From: Candidatus Albibeggiatoa sp. nov. BB20
Lineage (GTDB): Bacteria; Pseudomonadota; Gammaproteobacteria; Beggiatoales; Beggiatoaceae
DNA: 5,138 nucleotides
Direction: 5' to 3'
Assembly (NCBI GenBank): GCA_016744725.1
Contig: JADGDW010000234.1
Location: 1 to 5,138 of the forward strand
The stretch's first letter is position 1. Each line of letters opens with the position of its first letter. The notes under the pieces are model-generated. The model saw only the letters and a program-made list of their open reading frames with translations. It searched no databases and had not been told where the DNA came from. Shown here piece by piece: positions 1 through 5,138 of the stretch. The translations under genes were made by a program, and so were the position numbers.

Positions 1-317
1 TGTATTGCAGCTAATAGGATAATATATATGGATAATCTAAATCTGTTTGTTTTTGGTGATTAAAAAAATTAAATTATATTGATTGGGTGGTAATACAGAA
101 GCTAGGTGCTTTGAATTTGCCTGATTCCCATCAGATGAGTGATCCCAAGCATTAATCTTTGTAGGTTCTCTTATATCAGCACTTCATCATTACCGAAGAT
201 GGATGAATTACCATTTATCTAAATATTTTGTATTTTCTAAACACCGTCTTAAGTGTTAAATATACAATGCTTCCTGTTTTACATACGAGATAGTGTTTGT
301 TGTTATCAATAAAATGC

Positions 318-346
318 TTGTTTTATATATAGAACATAGATAAAAT
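318..346 (+). promoter_or_regulatory. Possible sigma-70 promoter for rpsO-pnp
   Basis: TTGTTT (318-323) and TAAAAT (341-346) are separated by 17 nt. The -10 box matches the consensus at 5 of 6 bases; the -35 box is weak at 3 of 6. Transcription would start near 353, giving a leader of about 45 nt before the rpsO start. An alternative pair is TTGTTA (300-305) with TATATA (324-329), 18 nt apart. The surroundings are very AT-rich, so chance matches are common. Confidence 0.35.
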
Positions 347-382
347 GTAGTGTTTATTTTGATATATTTCAGCATGATGTGT

Positions 383-388
383 GAGGAG
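383..388 (+). promoter_or_regulatory. Ribosome binding site of rpsO
   Basis: GAGGAG lies 10 nt before the ATG at 399. It fixes the start there: the in-frame GTG at 381 lies upstream of this site and has no Shine-Dalgarno sequence of its own. The ATG also gives the N-terminus expected for S15. Confidence 0.75.
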
Positions 389-398
389 ACGTAGTTCA

Positions 399-665
399 AT
401 GCTAACAGCAGAACAAACAGCAAAAGTAATTCAAGAATATCAACGCTCTGAAAACGATACAGGTTCGCCAGAAGTACAAGTAGCGTTATTAACTTCAAAT
501 ATTGAAAGTTTATCAGGCCACTTTAAAGCCCATAAGAAAGACCATCACTCACGTCGTGGTTTAATTCGCATGGTTAATTCCCGTCGTAGTTTATTAGATT
601 ATTTAAAAGGTAAAGATGTTGAACGTTATCGGACTTTGATTAGTAAATTAGGTTTACGTCGTTAA
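399..665 (+). CDS. rpsO: 30S ribosomal protein S15
   Basis: S15 is a primary binding protein of the small ribosomal subunit. It contacts 16S rRNA in the central domain and helps form an intersubunit bridge. The product is 88 residues, against about 89 for the bacterial family. Diagnostic blocks are visible: NDTGSPEVQVALLT (residues 19-32), HKKDHHSRRGL (45-55), which carries the RNA-contacting His/Asp/Ser/Arg residues, and the C-terminal YRTLISKLGLRR. The ATG at 399 is chosen over the in-frame GTG at 381 because GAGGAG stands 10 nt before it and the protein then has normal length. pnp starts 72 nt downstream on the same strand, the conserved bacterial arrangement. In E. coli S15 represses its own translation through a pseudoknot at the start site; no such structure was recognised here. 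The identification is secure. Confidence 0.98.
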   Translation: MLTAEQTAKVIQEYQRSENDTGSPEVQVALLTSNIESLSGHFKAHKKDHHSRRGLIRMVNSRRSLLDYLKGKDVERYRTLISKLGLRR

Positions 666-737
666 TTTCAGGTTGGAACAGATTTTGATTTAGTCGCTCA
701 AGTTTAGCGTCAGGTATGAAGGAAAAAGGTATAAATA

Positions 738-2843
738 ATGATTCCATATAAGCGTACATTTGAATACGGCCAGCGAGAAATGACCCTAGAAACGGGTGAA
801 ATCGCACGCCAGGCCACCAGTGCAGTATTAGTTAGTATGGGTGATACAGTTGTTTTAGTCACAGTTGTTGTAGGTAAAGAATCTAGTAACTCTGACTTTT
901 TTCCTCTGACCGTAGATTATCAAGAGCGAAGTTATGCAGCAGGTAAAATTCCAGCAGGTTTCTTAAGACGTGAAGGTAGATCAACAGAGAAAGAAGTTTT
1001 AACCTCTCGTTTAATTGATCGTCCAATTCGTCCTTTATTTGCTGATGGTTTTAATCACGAAGTGCAAATTATTGCCACAGTGATGTCATTAGACCCAGAA
1101 GTTGACTCTGATGTACCCGCGCTTATTGGCACGTCTGCCGCGTTAACTATTGCGGGGATACCATTTAATGGGCCTATTGGCGCAGCCCGTGTCGGTTATG
1201 ATAGCCGCACTGGGGAATACTTATTAAATCCTTCCAAAAAATTACTCCACCACTCTGATTTAGAATTAATTGTAGCCGGTACTAAAAGTGCGGTACTAAT
1301 GGTTGAATCTGAAGCTCGCCAACTCTCGGAAGAGGTCATGTTAGGGGCTGTGATGTACGGACATGAGCAATTGCAAAACGTCATCATGGCGATTGAGGAA
1401 ATGGCGAAAGCTGTTCCTATTCCGAAATTTGAGTGGCAACCGCCCGTAAAAAATGAAGCCTTAACTCAGAAGTTAAATGAAGTTGCGGCAAATCGTTTAC
1501 GTGAAGCGTATAAGGTTCAAGACAAATTAGAACGCCGTGATGTACTGTCTCAACATCGTAAAGACATCGTTGCAGAATTATGTGTAGGCGATGAGCCAGA
1601 GTGGGGCGAAAAAGACGTTTTAGACTATGTCGAAAGTTTAGAAAAACAACTCGTGCGTAGCAGTATTTTATCGGGTGAACCTCGTATTGATGGTCGTGAT
1701 AATGCAACTGTTCGTCCGATTAAAATTCGTGCAGGTTTCTTACCGCGTACTCATGGTTCTGCTTTATTCACTCGTGGTGAAACCCAAGCAGCGGCTGTGA
1801 TTACGTTAGGTACTGACCGTGATGCACAATTAATTGATGAACTCGGTGATGAACGCCGTGAAGAATTCATGTTGCATTATAATTTCCCTCCTTATTGTGT
1901 AGGTGAAACAGGTCGTATTGGTCCGCCTAAGCGTCGTGAAATTGGTCATGGTCGTTTAGCACGTCGCGCATTAGACGCGGTGATGCCTGGTCAGCAACAG
2001 TTTCCTTATTCAATTCGTTTAGTTTCTGAAATTACTGAATCTAATGGTTCTAGCTCAATGGCAACTGTATGTGGTGGTAGTTTAGCCCTTATGGATGCGG
2101 GTGTGCCGATTCGTGCTCCTGTTGCGGGTATTGCGATGGGTTTGATTAAAGACGGTGATAATTTTGCTATCTTATCTGACATCATGGGTGACGAAGATCA
2201 TTTAGGTGATATGGATTTTAAAGTAGCGGGTACTCAACGTGGTGTCACTGCTTTACAAATGGACATTAAGATTGATGGTATCACCAGCGACATTATGGGA
2301 CAGGCCTTAGAGCAAGCCCATGAAGGTCGTTTGCATATTTTACGCATTATGGAAAATACCATTGAACGTCCACGTCCAGAAATGTCACGTCATGCACCGC
2401 GTATTGTGACTTTCCGTATCCGTCCTGAAAAAATTCGTGATGTAATTGGTAAAGGTGGTACAACCATCCGCACTATTACTGAAGAAACAGGCACTAGCGT
2501 TGACATCAGTGATGACGGTTTAGTGAAGATTGCATCGGTTGATTTTATGGCAGGACAAGAAGCACGTCGCCGTATTGAAGAAATCACAACTGATGTTGAA
2601 GTCGGCATGATTTACGAAGGTAAAGTAGTGAAATTAATGGACTTTGGTGCATTTGTTAGCATTTTACCGGGCAAAGATGGTTTAGTACATATTTCACAAA
2701 TCTCTGAAGAACGTGTCGAAAAAGTCAGTGACAAGTTACGTGAAGGTGAAGTAGTACAAGTTAAAGTATTAGAAATTGATAAACAAGGTCGTATCCGTTT
2801 AAGCATGAAAGCGGTAAATGGTACAAGCGGCGGTGTGCGTTAA
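738..2843 (+). CDS. pnp: Polyribonucleotide nucleotidyltransferase (PNPase)
   Basis: PNPase degrades RNA 3' to 5' by phosphorolysis, releasing nucleoside diphosphates, and works as a trimer, often in the RNA degradosome. The product is 701 residues (E. coli 711; a little shorter at the C-terminus). Order of domains: first RNase PH-like core (about 8-140), with the RNA-contacting GFLRREGR loop and LIDRPIRPLF; helical linker; second RNase PH core from about 312, with IDGRD at 317-321; KH domain with GKGG at 571-574; S1 domain from about 622, with DFGAFV and GLVHISQI. The metal and catalytic residues known in E. coli as D486, D492 and K494 correspond to D487, D493 and K495 in GDEDHLGDMDFKVAG, so the enzyme should be active. 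The ATG is preceded by AAGGT at 7 nt. The 72-nt gap after rpsO holds only a 4-bp hairpin (695-698 with 706-709), so co-transcription with rpsO is likely. Confidence 0.98.
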   Translation: MIPYKRTFEYGQREMTLETGEIARQATSAVLVSMGDTVVLVTVVVGKESSNSDFFPLTVDYQERSYAAGKIPAGFLRREGRSTEKEVLTSRLIDRPIRPLFADGFNHEVQIIATVMSLDPEVDSDVPALIGTSAALTIAGIPFNGPIGAARVGYDSRTGEYLLNPSKKLLHHSDLELIVAGTKSAVLMVESEARQLSEEVMLGAVMYGHEQLQNVIMAIEEMAKAVPIPKFEWQPPVKNEALTQKLNEVAANRLREAYKVQDKLERRDVLSQHRKDIVAELCVGDEPEWGEKDVLDYVESLEKQLVRSSILSGEPRIDGRDNATVRPIKIRAGFLPRTHGSALFTRGETQAAAVITLGTDRDAQLIDELGDERREEFMLHYNFPPYCVGETGRIGPPKRREIGHGRLARRALDAVMPGQQQFPYSIRLVSEITESNGSSSMATVCGGSLALMDAGVPIRAPVAGIAMGLIKDGDNFAILSDIMGDEDHLGDMDFKVAGTQRGVTALQMDIKIDGITSDIMGQALEQAHEGRLHILRIMENTIERPRPEMSRHAPRIVTFRIRPEKIRDVIGKGGTTIRTITEETGTSVDISDDGLVKIASVDFMAGQEARRRIEEITTDVEVGMIYEGKVVKLMDFGAFVSILPGKDGLVHISQISEERVEKVSDKLREGEVVQVKVLEIDKQGRIRLSMKAVNGTSGGVR

Positions 2844-2857
2844 TTTTTTATATATTT

Positions 2858-2905
2858 AGGGCTGGCAGTCCTTTGAATGATATTAAATAATATTTTAGGA
2901 TTGCC
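2858..2905 (+). promoter_or_regulatory. Two mutually exclusive RNA hairpins after pnp
   Basis: Hairpin A pairs AGGGCT (2858-2863) with AGTCCT (2867-2872) over a 3-nt loop, with one G-U pair, and ends in a short T-run. Hairpin B pairs GGCAGTCCT (2864-2872) with AGGATTGCC (2897-2905), nine pairs with one G-U; its loop contains a smaller AT stem (2880-2885 with 2888-2893). Both use 2867-2872, so only one can form at a time. This could be plain 3'-end structure protecting the pnp messenger, or a switch acting on the terminator that follows. The pairing is seen in the sequence; any function is inference. Confidence 0.45.
2873..2901 (+). promoter_or_regulatory. Weak promoter candidate for the exbB-like gene
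   Basis: TTGAAT (2873-2878) and TAGGAT (2896-2901) are 17 nt apart, each matching 4 of 6 consensus bases. If used, transcription would start just before the terminator hairpin at 2924, placing that hairpin in the leader of the exbB-like messenger. The match is weak and the region AT-rich, so chance is a fair explanation. Confidence 0.2.
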
Positions 2906-2923
2906 ACTGCTCAAGCTTTATTT

Positions 2924-2946
2924 AGGGACATCAAGTCCCTTTTTTT
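2924..2946 (+). terminator. Intrinsic terminator between pnp and the exbB-like gene
   Basis: AGGGAC (2924-2929) and GTCCCT (2935-2940) form a perfect 6-bp stem with the loop ATCAA. The last T of the stem and six further T bases (2940-2946) make the run. It lies 80 nt after the pnp stop and ends only 13 nt before the start codon at 2960. It should end the rpsO-pnp transcript and so separates the exbB-like gene from it, unless it is bypassed. Confidence 0.85.
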
Positions 2947-2959
2947 ATGGGTGAGAGAA

Positions 2960-3652
2960 ATGGATTGGCCAGAATTGATTCAACCGATAATACTTGATTT
3001 GCATCGCTTTATTGAGCAATTTAATACAATTGGCTTAAGCATTTTTAGTATTTTACTATTAATGTCCATTTTGACATGGTATTTGATGTTACGTAAAACC
3101 TTACAATTATTCAGTATAAATTTGCGTGCTTGGTGGTTTAAACGTCGTTTCTGGAGTCATTTATTAGAAGCTTCTCGTCTCAATCACCATACACACCCTT
3201 ATGCCTTAGTGGCTCAAGAGGGTATTCGTGCCGCTTTACATCATCAGCAACAATCTCAATCCCATCATGCCGAAACGCTTTGTTCTCAAAGTGAATTTAT
3301 CAGTCGGGCAATGCAGCAAAGCATTCAAGGTAGTAAAGCACATTTAGAATCAGGTTTAAGTATTTTAGCAACAATAGGCAGCACAGCACCTTTTATTGGT
3401 TTGCTAGGTACGGTATTAGGTATTTATGAGGCATTAACTCAAATTGGATTAAGTGGACAGGCCAGTTTAGATACAGTAGCAACCCCCATTGGTGAGGCAT
3501 TGATTATGACTGCGCTGGGTTTAGCGGTAGCGATTCCCGCTGTGTTGGCTTATAACACCTTGGTGCGATTTAATCGGCGATACTTTCGACAATTAGAATA
3601 TTTTGCACATGAAGTATTTACTTATTTGAATACAGGGGCACGGTTAGGCTAG
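2960..3652 (+). CDS. MotA/TolQ/ExbB family proton-channel protein, ExbB-like
   Basis: ExbB-type proteins form a pentameric inner-membrane proton channel that, with an ExbD- or TolR-type partner, powers TonB-dependent uptake or envelope processes. The product is 230 residues. Three membrane spans are visible: about 24-44, 133-159 and 177-202, with a His/Gln-rich cytoplasmic stretch (76-103) between the first two. The family signature ATIGSTAPFIGLLGTVLGIY (137-156) is intact. T151, E179 and T184 match the spacing of the E. coli ExbB pore residues T148, E176 and T181 exactly. The ATG at 2960 is preferred over the in-frame GTG at 2951 because GGTGA (2950-2954) stands 5 nt before it and overlaps the GTG. 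An intrinsic terminator ends just upstream, so expression probably depends on its own promoter or on readthrough. No exbD, tolR or tonB follows in the window. TolQ is an alternative, but no tol genes are nearby; the ExbB-type signature and length fit ExbB better. Confidence 0.92.
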   Translation: MDWPELIQPIILDLHRFIEQFNTIGLSIFSILLLMSILTWYLMLRKTLQLFSINLRAWWFKRRFWSHLLEASRLNHHTHPYALVAQEGIRAALHHQQQSQSHHAETLCSQSEFISRAMQQSIQGSKAHLESGLSILATIGSTAPFIGLLGTVLGIYEALTQIGLSGQASLDTVATPIGEALIMTALGLAVAIPAVLAYNTLVRFNRRYFRQLEYFAHEVFTYLNTGARLG

Positions 3653-3705
3653 GCAAAACTATTTAGGAATAAGAATTAAACAAGTTGGGTAATTCAAGAG
3701 CTTAT

Positions 3706-3739
3706 AGTGCTTTAATATGTTAAATGTAAAGTATTTTTT
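3706..3739 (+). terminator. Weak AT-rich terminator candidate after the exbB-like gene
   Basis: AGTGCTTTA (3706-3714) can pair with TAAAGTATT (3727-3735) as RNA: nine pairs, two of them G-U, with a 12-nt loop. Four more T bases follow (3736-3739), making a run of six from 3734. It lies about 54 nt after the stop codon. The stem has only one G-C pair, so its strength is doubtful. A competing inner stem, TTTAA (3711-3715) with TTAAA (3720-3724), is also possible. Confidence 0.35.
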
Positions 3740-3852
3740 GAATTGTGGATTGCCAAATAGATAAACTTTATTAAATTTCGATTCCTTAACTCTAAATAAA
3801 ACAGGGCGGCGAAGTTCAATACTGTGAATTTCAAGTAGGCTGATTGTCAGAA

Positions 3853-3933
3853 CTAGGACTCTCAAGATTTAGGGGCAGGATGTCATTTTGAACATCATTT
3901 AATCCTGCACATCCCAATTCAAAAGAGCCTAAG
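3853..3933. repeat. Long imperfect palindrome between convergent genes
   Basis: The left arm 3853-3881 resembles the reverse complement of the right arm 3902-3933, with a few gaps. The inner part, GCAGGAT (3875-3881) against ATCCTGC (3902-3908), is perfect; the outer part, around TAGGACTCT on the left and AGAGCCTAA on the right, matches with interruptions. A competing shorter stem, GATGT (3879-3883) with ACATC (3892-3896), fits inside. No T-run follows on either strand, so it is not a standard intrinsic terminator. Its shape suits a decayed palindromic repeat, possibly one of the dispersed AGGATT-rich palindromes I recall from Beggiatoa-type genomes; that family link is inference. Confidence 0.55.
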
Positions 3934-4007
3934 CGGTGAGTATTTATGCAATAAAAACAGAGAAATTTGAGTTTTTGATTGAAAACATCAACATTGCTTT
4001 GAAAAAA

Positions 4008-4493
4008 TTACTCACTCCAACCTTCTGCTTCCATATCATCAAAACGATCGGTATTTTTAGGTTGTTGACGACGCAGTGCTTTAGCCAGCCATGCGGTAGG
4101 GCCTGCACGTAATTCCTCTTGAATATTGTCAATCAATTCAGCGATTTCAGCACCTGCACTGACTTTAATTGGTTGAATCCCTTGCATGGTCAATTGACGA
4201 ATCGCAGAACCACCTACTGCTTGACAATACACCGCCGCACATCCTTCTAAGGCCGCAATTTTTTCATTCAATTTATTCTCATTGCCGTCTTGTTCTGTTG
4301 CCGCGAATTGCACCACTTCTAATAATTCATGCTTATCCATATCCACGCCATACAAGGCGAAGGTCTGTGCAGAACCAAAATGTTGATTCACCTGCTTCAT
4401 ATCAGTGCTGGCGAATGCAAATTTTAACATCGTATTCATGTTCGCCTCCGTATCAGTGCTGAACGCCACGCGCAAGTGTCTGCTCAGACTCAT
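4008..4493 (-). CDS. nifX: Nitrogen fixation protein NifX
   Basis: NifX binds FeMo-cofactor precursors (NifB-co and the VK-cluster) and is thought to carry or store them between NifB and the NifEN scaffold. The product is 161 residues from the ATG at 4493, near the usual 150-160. Family blocks are clear: KFAFASTD, NQHFG (36-40), C85 and C90 in CAAVYC, then GSAIRQL and IQPIKV, and LRAGPTAWLAKAL (128-140), ending RFDDMEAEGW. The 4493 start is preferred: GAGGAG stands 7 nt before it, and the N-terminal SRHLRV recalls the TRQLQV-like segment at the start of Azotobacter NifX. It then overlaps nifN by 41 nt. A second start at 4439 (143 residues) has its own GGAGG at 5 nt and lies 13 nt after the nifN stop; it cannot be excluded. 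A GTG or ATG further upstream, such as 4548-4550, would deepen the overlap without support. No further nif gene follows before 3653. Confidence 0.95.
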   Translation of the reverse strand: MSLSRHLRVAFSTDTEANMNTMLKFAFASTDMKQVNQHFGSAQTFALYGVDMDKHELLEVVQFAATEQDGNENKLNEKIAALEGCAAVYCQAVGGSAIRQLTMQGIQPIKVSAGAEIAELIDNIQEELRAGPTAWLAKALRRQQPKNTDRFDDMEAEGWSE

Positions 4494-5138
4494 GTCCGTA
4501 CTCCTCATCAATTTTCTGGGCATACTTGGCATAATAAGGTTTAATTTCATGTTGATCTGGACTGTGCAATACCAAATTTGCTAAATCAAACAAGGTTTGA
4601 CGACACGCTTTATAACCTATCCAAGTACGTTGATAACCGCCAACATAATCATATTGTGGGAAACTGGCGCGTAAAATCGGTAGCCCTAAACGTTTTGCCG
4701 ATTCCACCACATGCGAGTTACCAATCAATAATTGGGCTTTTTGTTCTGCTGCGGATTTTTCCAAATCTTCTAAATCACCAATTTTAACTTCGGGTACATC
4801 GAGCAATTCTAAAACACCCGTGTGTACATGAGTCGGCGTGATCGCTGTGACAATTTCCGCACCCATGGATTTAAATAGTTGATTAAAACTATATAATTCA
4901 TCTGGGTCGGCTGCAATTGCTACCCGTAATTGACCTAACATAAAATGCGTATCTAACATTGCATCTTGTAATTGACTGCGTTGACGCTCAAAACGCGCTG
5001 GAATTTCTATACCTGATAATTCTTTTAAGGTCATCAAAAATTGGTCAAATGCGTCCATTGTTATCAAAGTTTTAAATCGATAATCAGGCACGGTGGTTTT
5101 TTCATGCAGCATATCCGCCGCTTTATCCATTGATGCAC
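4453..5138 (-). CDS. nifN: Nitrogenase cofactor scaffold protein NifN, C-terminal half
   Basis: NifN pairs with NifE in an α2β2 scaffold, related to the nitrogenase MoFe protein, on which the FeMo-cofactor precursor receives molybdenum and homocitrate. The window holds the last 227 codons; the reading frame stays open through the right edge, so the ATG near 5130 is an internal methionine and not the start. Full NifN is roughly 440-460 residues, so about half is missing, including the N-terminal cluster-binding cysteines. NifN rather than the related NifK is indicated by RQRSQLQDAMLDTHFMLGQ, VGDLEDLE, IGNSHVVESAKRLGLPILRA, and FPQYDYVGGYQRTWIGYKA followed by LFDLANLVL. The frame shows no breaks. 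It ends in TGA (4455-4453), inside the start of nifX. The gene order nifN-nifX implies nifE lies just outside on the right, with the operon promoter (probably NifA and sigma-54 dependent, by family knowledge) also outside. Confidence 0.96.
   Translation of the reverse strand, partial: ASMDKAADMLHEKTTVPDYRFKTLITMDAFDQFLMTLKELSGIEIPARFERQRSQLQDAMLDTHFMLGQLRVAIAADPDELYSFNQLFKSMGAEIVTAITPTHVHTGVLELLDVPEVKIGDLEDLEKSAAEQKAQLLIGNSHVVESAKRLGLPILRASFPQYDYVGGYQRTWIGYKACRQTLFDLANLVLHSPDQHEIKPYYAKYAQKIDEEYGHESEQTLARGVQH
4501..4506 (-). promoter_or_regulatory. Ribosome binding site for the long nifX start
   Basis: On the minus strand GAGGAG lies 7 nt before the ATG at 4493. Inside nifN these bases are two successive GAG glutamate codons, in a genome that otherwise leans to A/T-ending codons, which hints at selection for the site. 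A rival site, GGAGG (4445-4449, minus strand), serves the ATG at 4439. Confidence 0.6.

Larger units (their letters stand above)
1..398. other. AT-rich region without a supported gene, upstream of rpsO
   Basis: No reading frame here has a recognisable product. Frame 1 is open from the left edge to a TAA at 61-63, giving about 20 residues; this could be the tail of a gene outside the window, but nothing identifies it. The minus-strand frame across 256-498 is a low-complexity hydrophobic shadow that runs into rpsO. No tRNA or known riboswitch pattern was recognised. A modest hairpin can form from TTCATC (183-188) and GATGAA (202-207), with two more pairs and a bulged G inside, but no T-run follows it. 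The right part holds the likely rpsO promoter and ribosome binding site. Confidence 0.6.
3653..4007. other. Gap between convergent genes, no gene supported
   Basis: This stretch of 355 bases separates the 3' ends of the exbB-like gene and nifX. The only longer frame is a minus-strand one, 3659-3865, which would begin with TTG, has no Shine-Dalgarno sequence, and gives a product resembling nothing I recognise. No exbD-like sequence (a single N-terminal span plus a conserved membrane Asp) and no cysteine-rich ferredoxin-like frame, as often found behind nifX, can be seen. The gap contains a weak terminator candidate and a long imperfect palindrome, listed separately. Confidence 0.65.

Noticed and set aside
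381..398. GTG at 381 as the start of rpsO
   Set aside because: The Shine-Dalgarno sequence lies downstream of this GTG, and the extra residues do not fit the conserved S15 N-terminus.
256..498. Minus-strand hydrophobic frame of 80 residues
   Set aside because: It overlaps rpsO in the antisense direction, and its Leu/Ile/Tyr-rich composition is what AT-rich noncoding DNA gives by chance.
695..709. CGCT/AGCG hairpin as an rpsO terminator
   Set aside because: It has four pairs only and no T-run follows.
3659..3865. Minus-strand frame of 68 residues in the exbB-nifX gap
   Set aside because: It would begin with TTG, has no Shine-Dalgarno sequence, and shows no recognisable domain. Its first codons lie in one arm of the palindrome.
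3975..3991. Small stem TTGAT/ATCAA as a nifX terminator
   Set aside because: It has only five mostly A-T pairs and no T-run directly after it on the minus strand.
4494..4550. Upstream ATG at 4550 as the nifX start, giving 180 residues
   Set aside because: It would overlap nifN by 98 nt and make NifX longer than the family norm; the start at 4493 has a better binding site.
5128..5130. ATG at 5130 as the start of a short separate gene
   Set aside because: The frame continues open to the window edge and the sequence is NifN from its middle onward, so this methionine is internal.

Overview
The window is AT-rich bacterial chromosomal DNA. It holds a housekeeping block and the tail of a nitrogen-fixation (nif) operon, which converge on a gene-poor gap. 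The S15 and PNPase sequences are of the proteobacterial, most likely gammaproteobacterial, type. The NifN and NifX sequences resemble those of Azotobacter-like diazotrophs. Together with the low GC content, this suggests a diazotrophic gammaproteobacterium, perhaps a Thiotrichales / Beggiatoa-like sulfur oxidiser. That lineage guess is inference from memory of the families, not from a search.

Layout, left to right. Bases 1-398 are an AT-rich stretch without a supported gene, ending in a possible promoter and the rpsO ribosome binding site. rpsO (S15, 399-665, +) is followed 72 nt later by pnp (PNPase, 738-2843, +), the classical rpsO-pnp pair, with no clear terminator between them. Between pnp and the next gene lie two hairpins that cannot form together, then a textbook intrinsic terminator whose T-run ends only 13 nt before the next start codon. 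An ExbB/TolQ/MotA-type proton-channel gene (2960-3652, +) follows, with no exbD partner after it. The gap 3653-4007 carries a weak AT-rich terminator candidate and a long imperfect palindrome of about 80 bp. On the minus strand, nifN (C-terminal half, entering from the right edge) reads into nifX (4493-4008), overlapping it by 41 nt.

How the genes work together: rpsO and pnp belong to translation and RNA turnover and are probably co-transcribed. The ExbB-like protein would be the channel part of a proton-driven inner-membrane motor, but its partner must be encoded elsewhere. NifN (with NifE, outside the window) forms the scaffold on which the FeMo-cofactor precursor matures, and NifX carries cofactor precursors in the same pathway. 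No obviously new system is visible. The points most worth a second look are the RNA structures in front of the exbB-like gene, the missing exbD, the palindrome at the convergent junction, and the double start signal of nifX.
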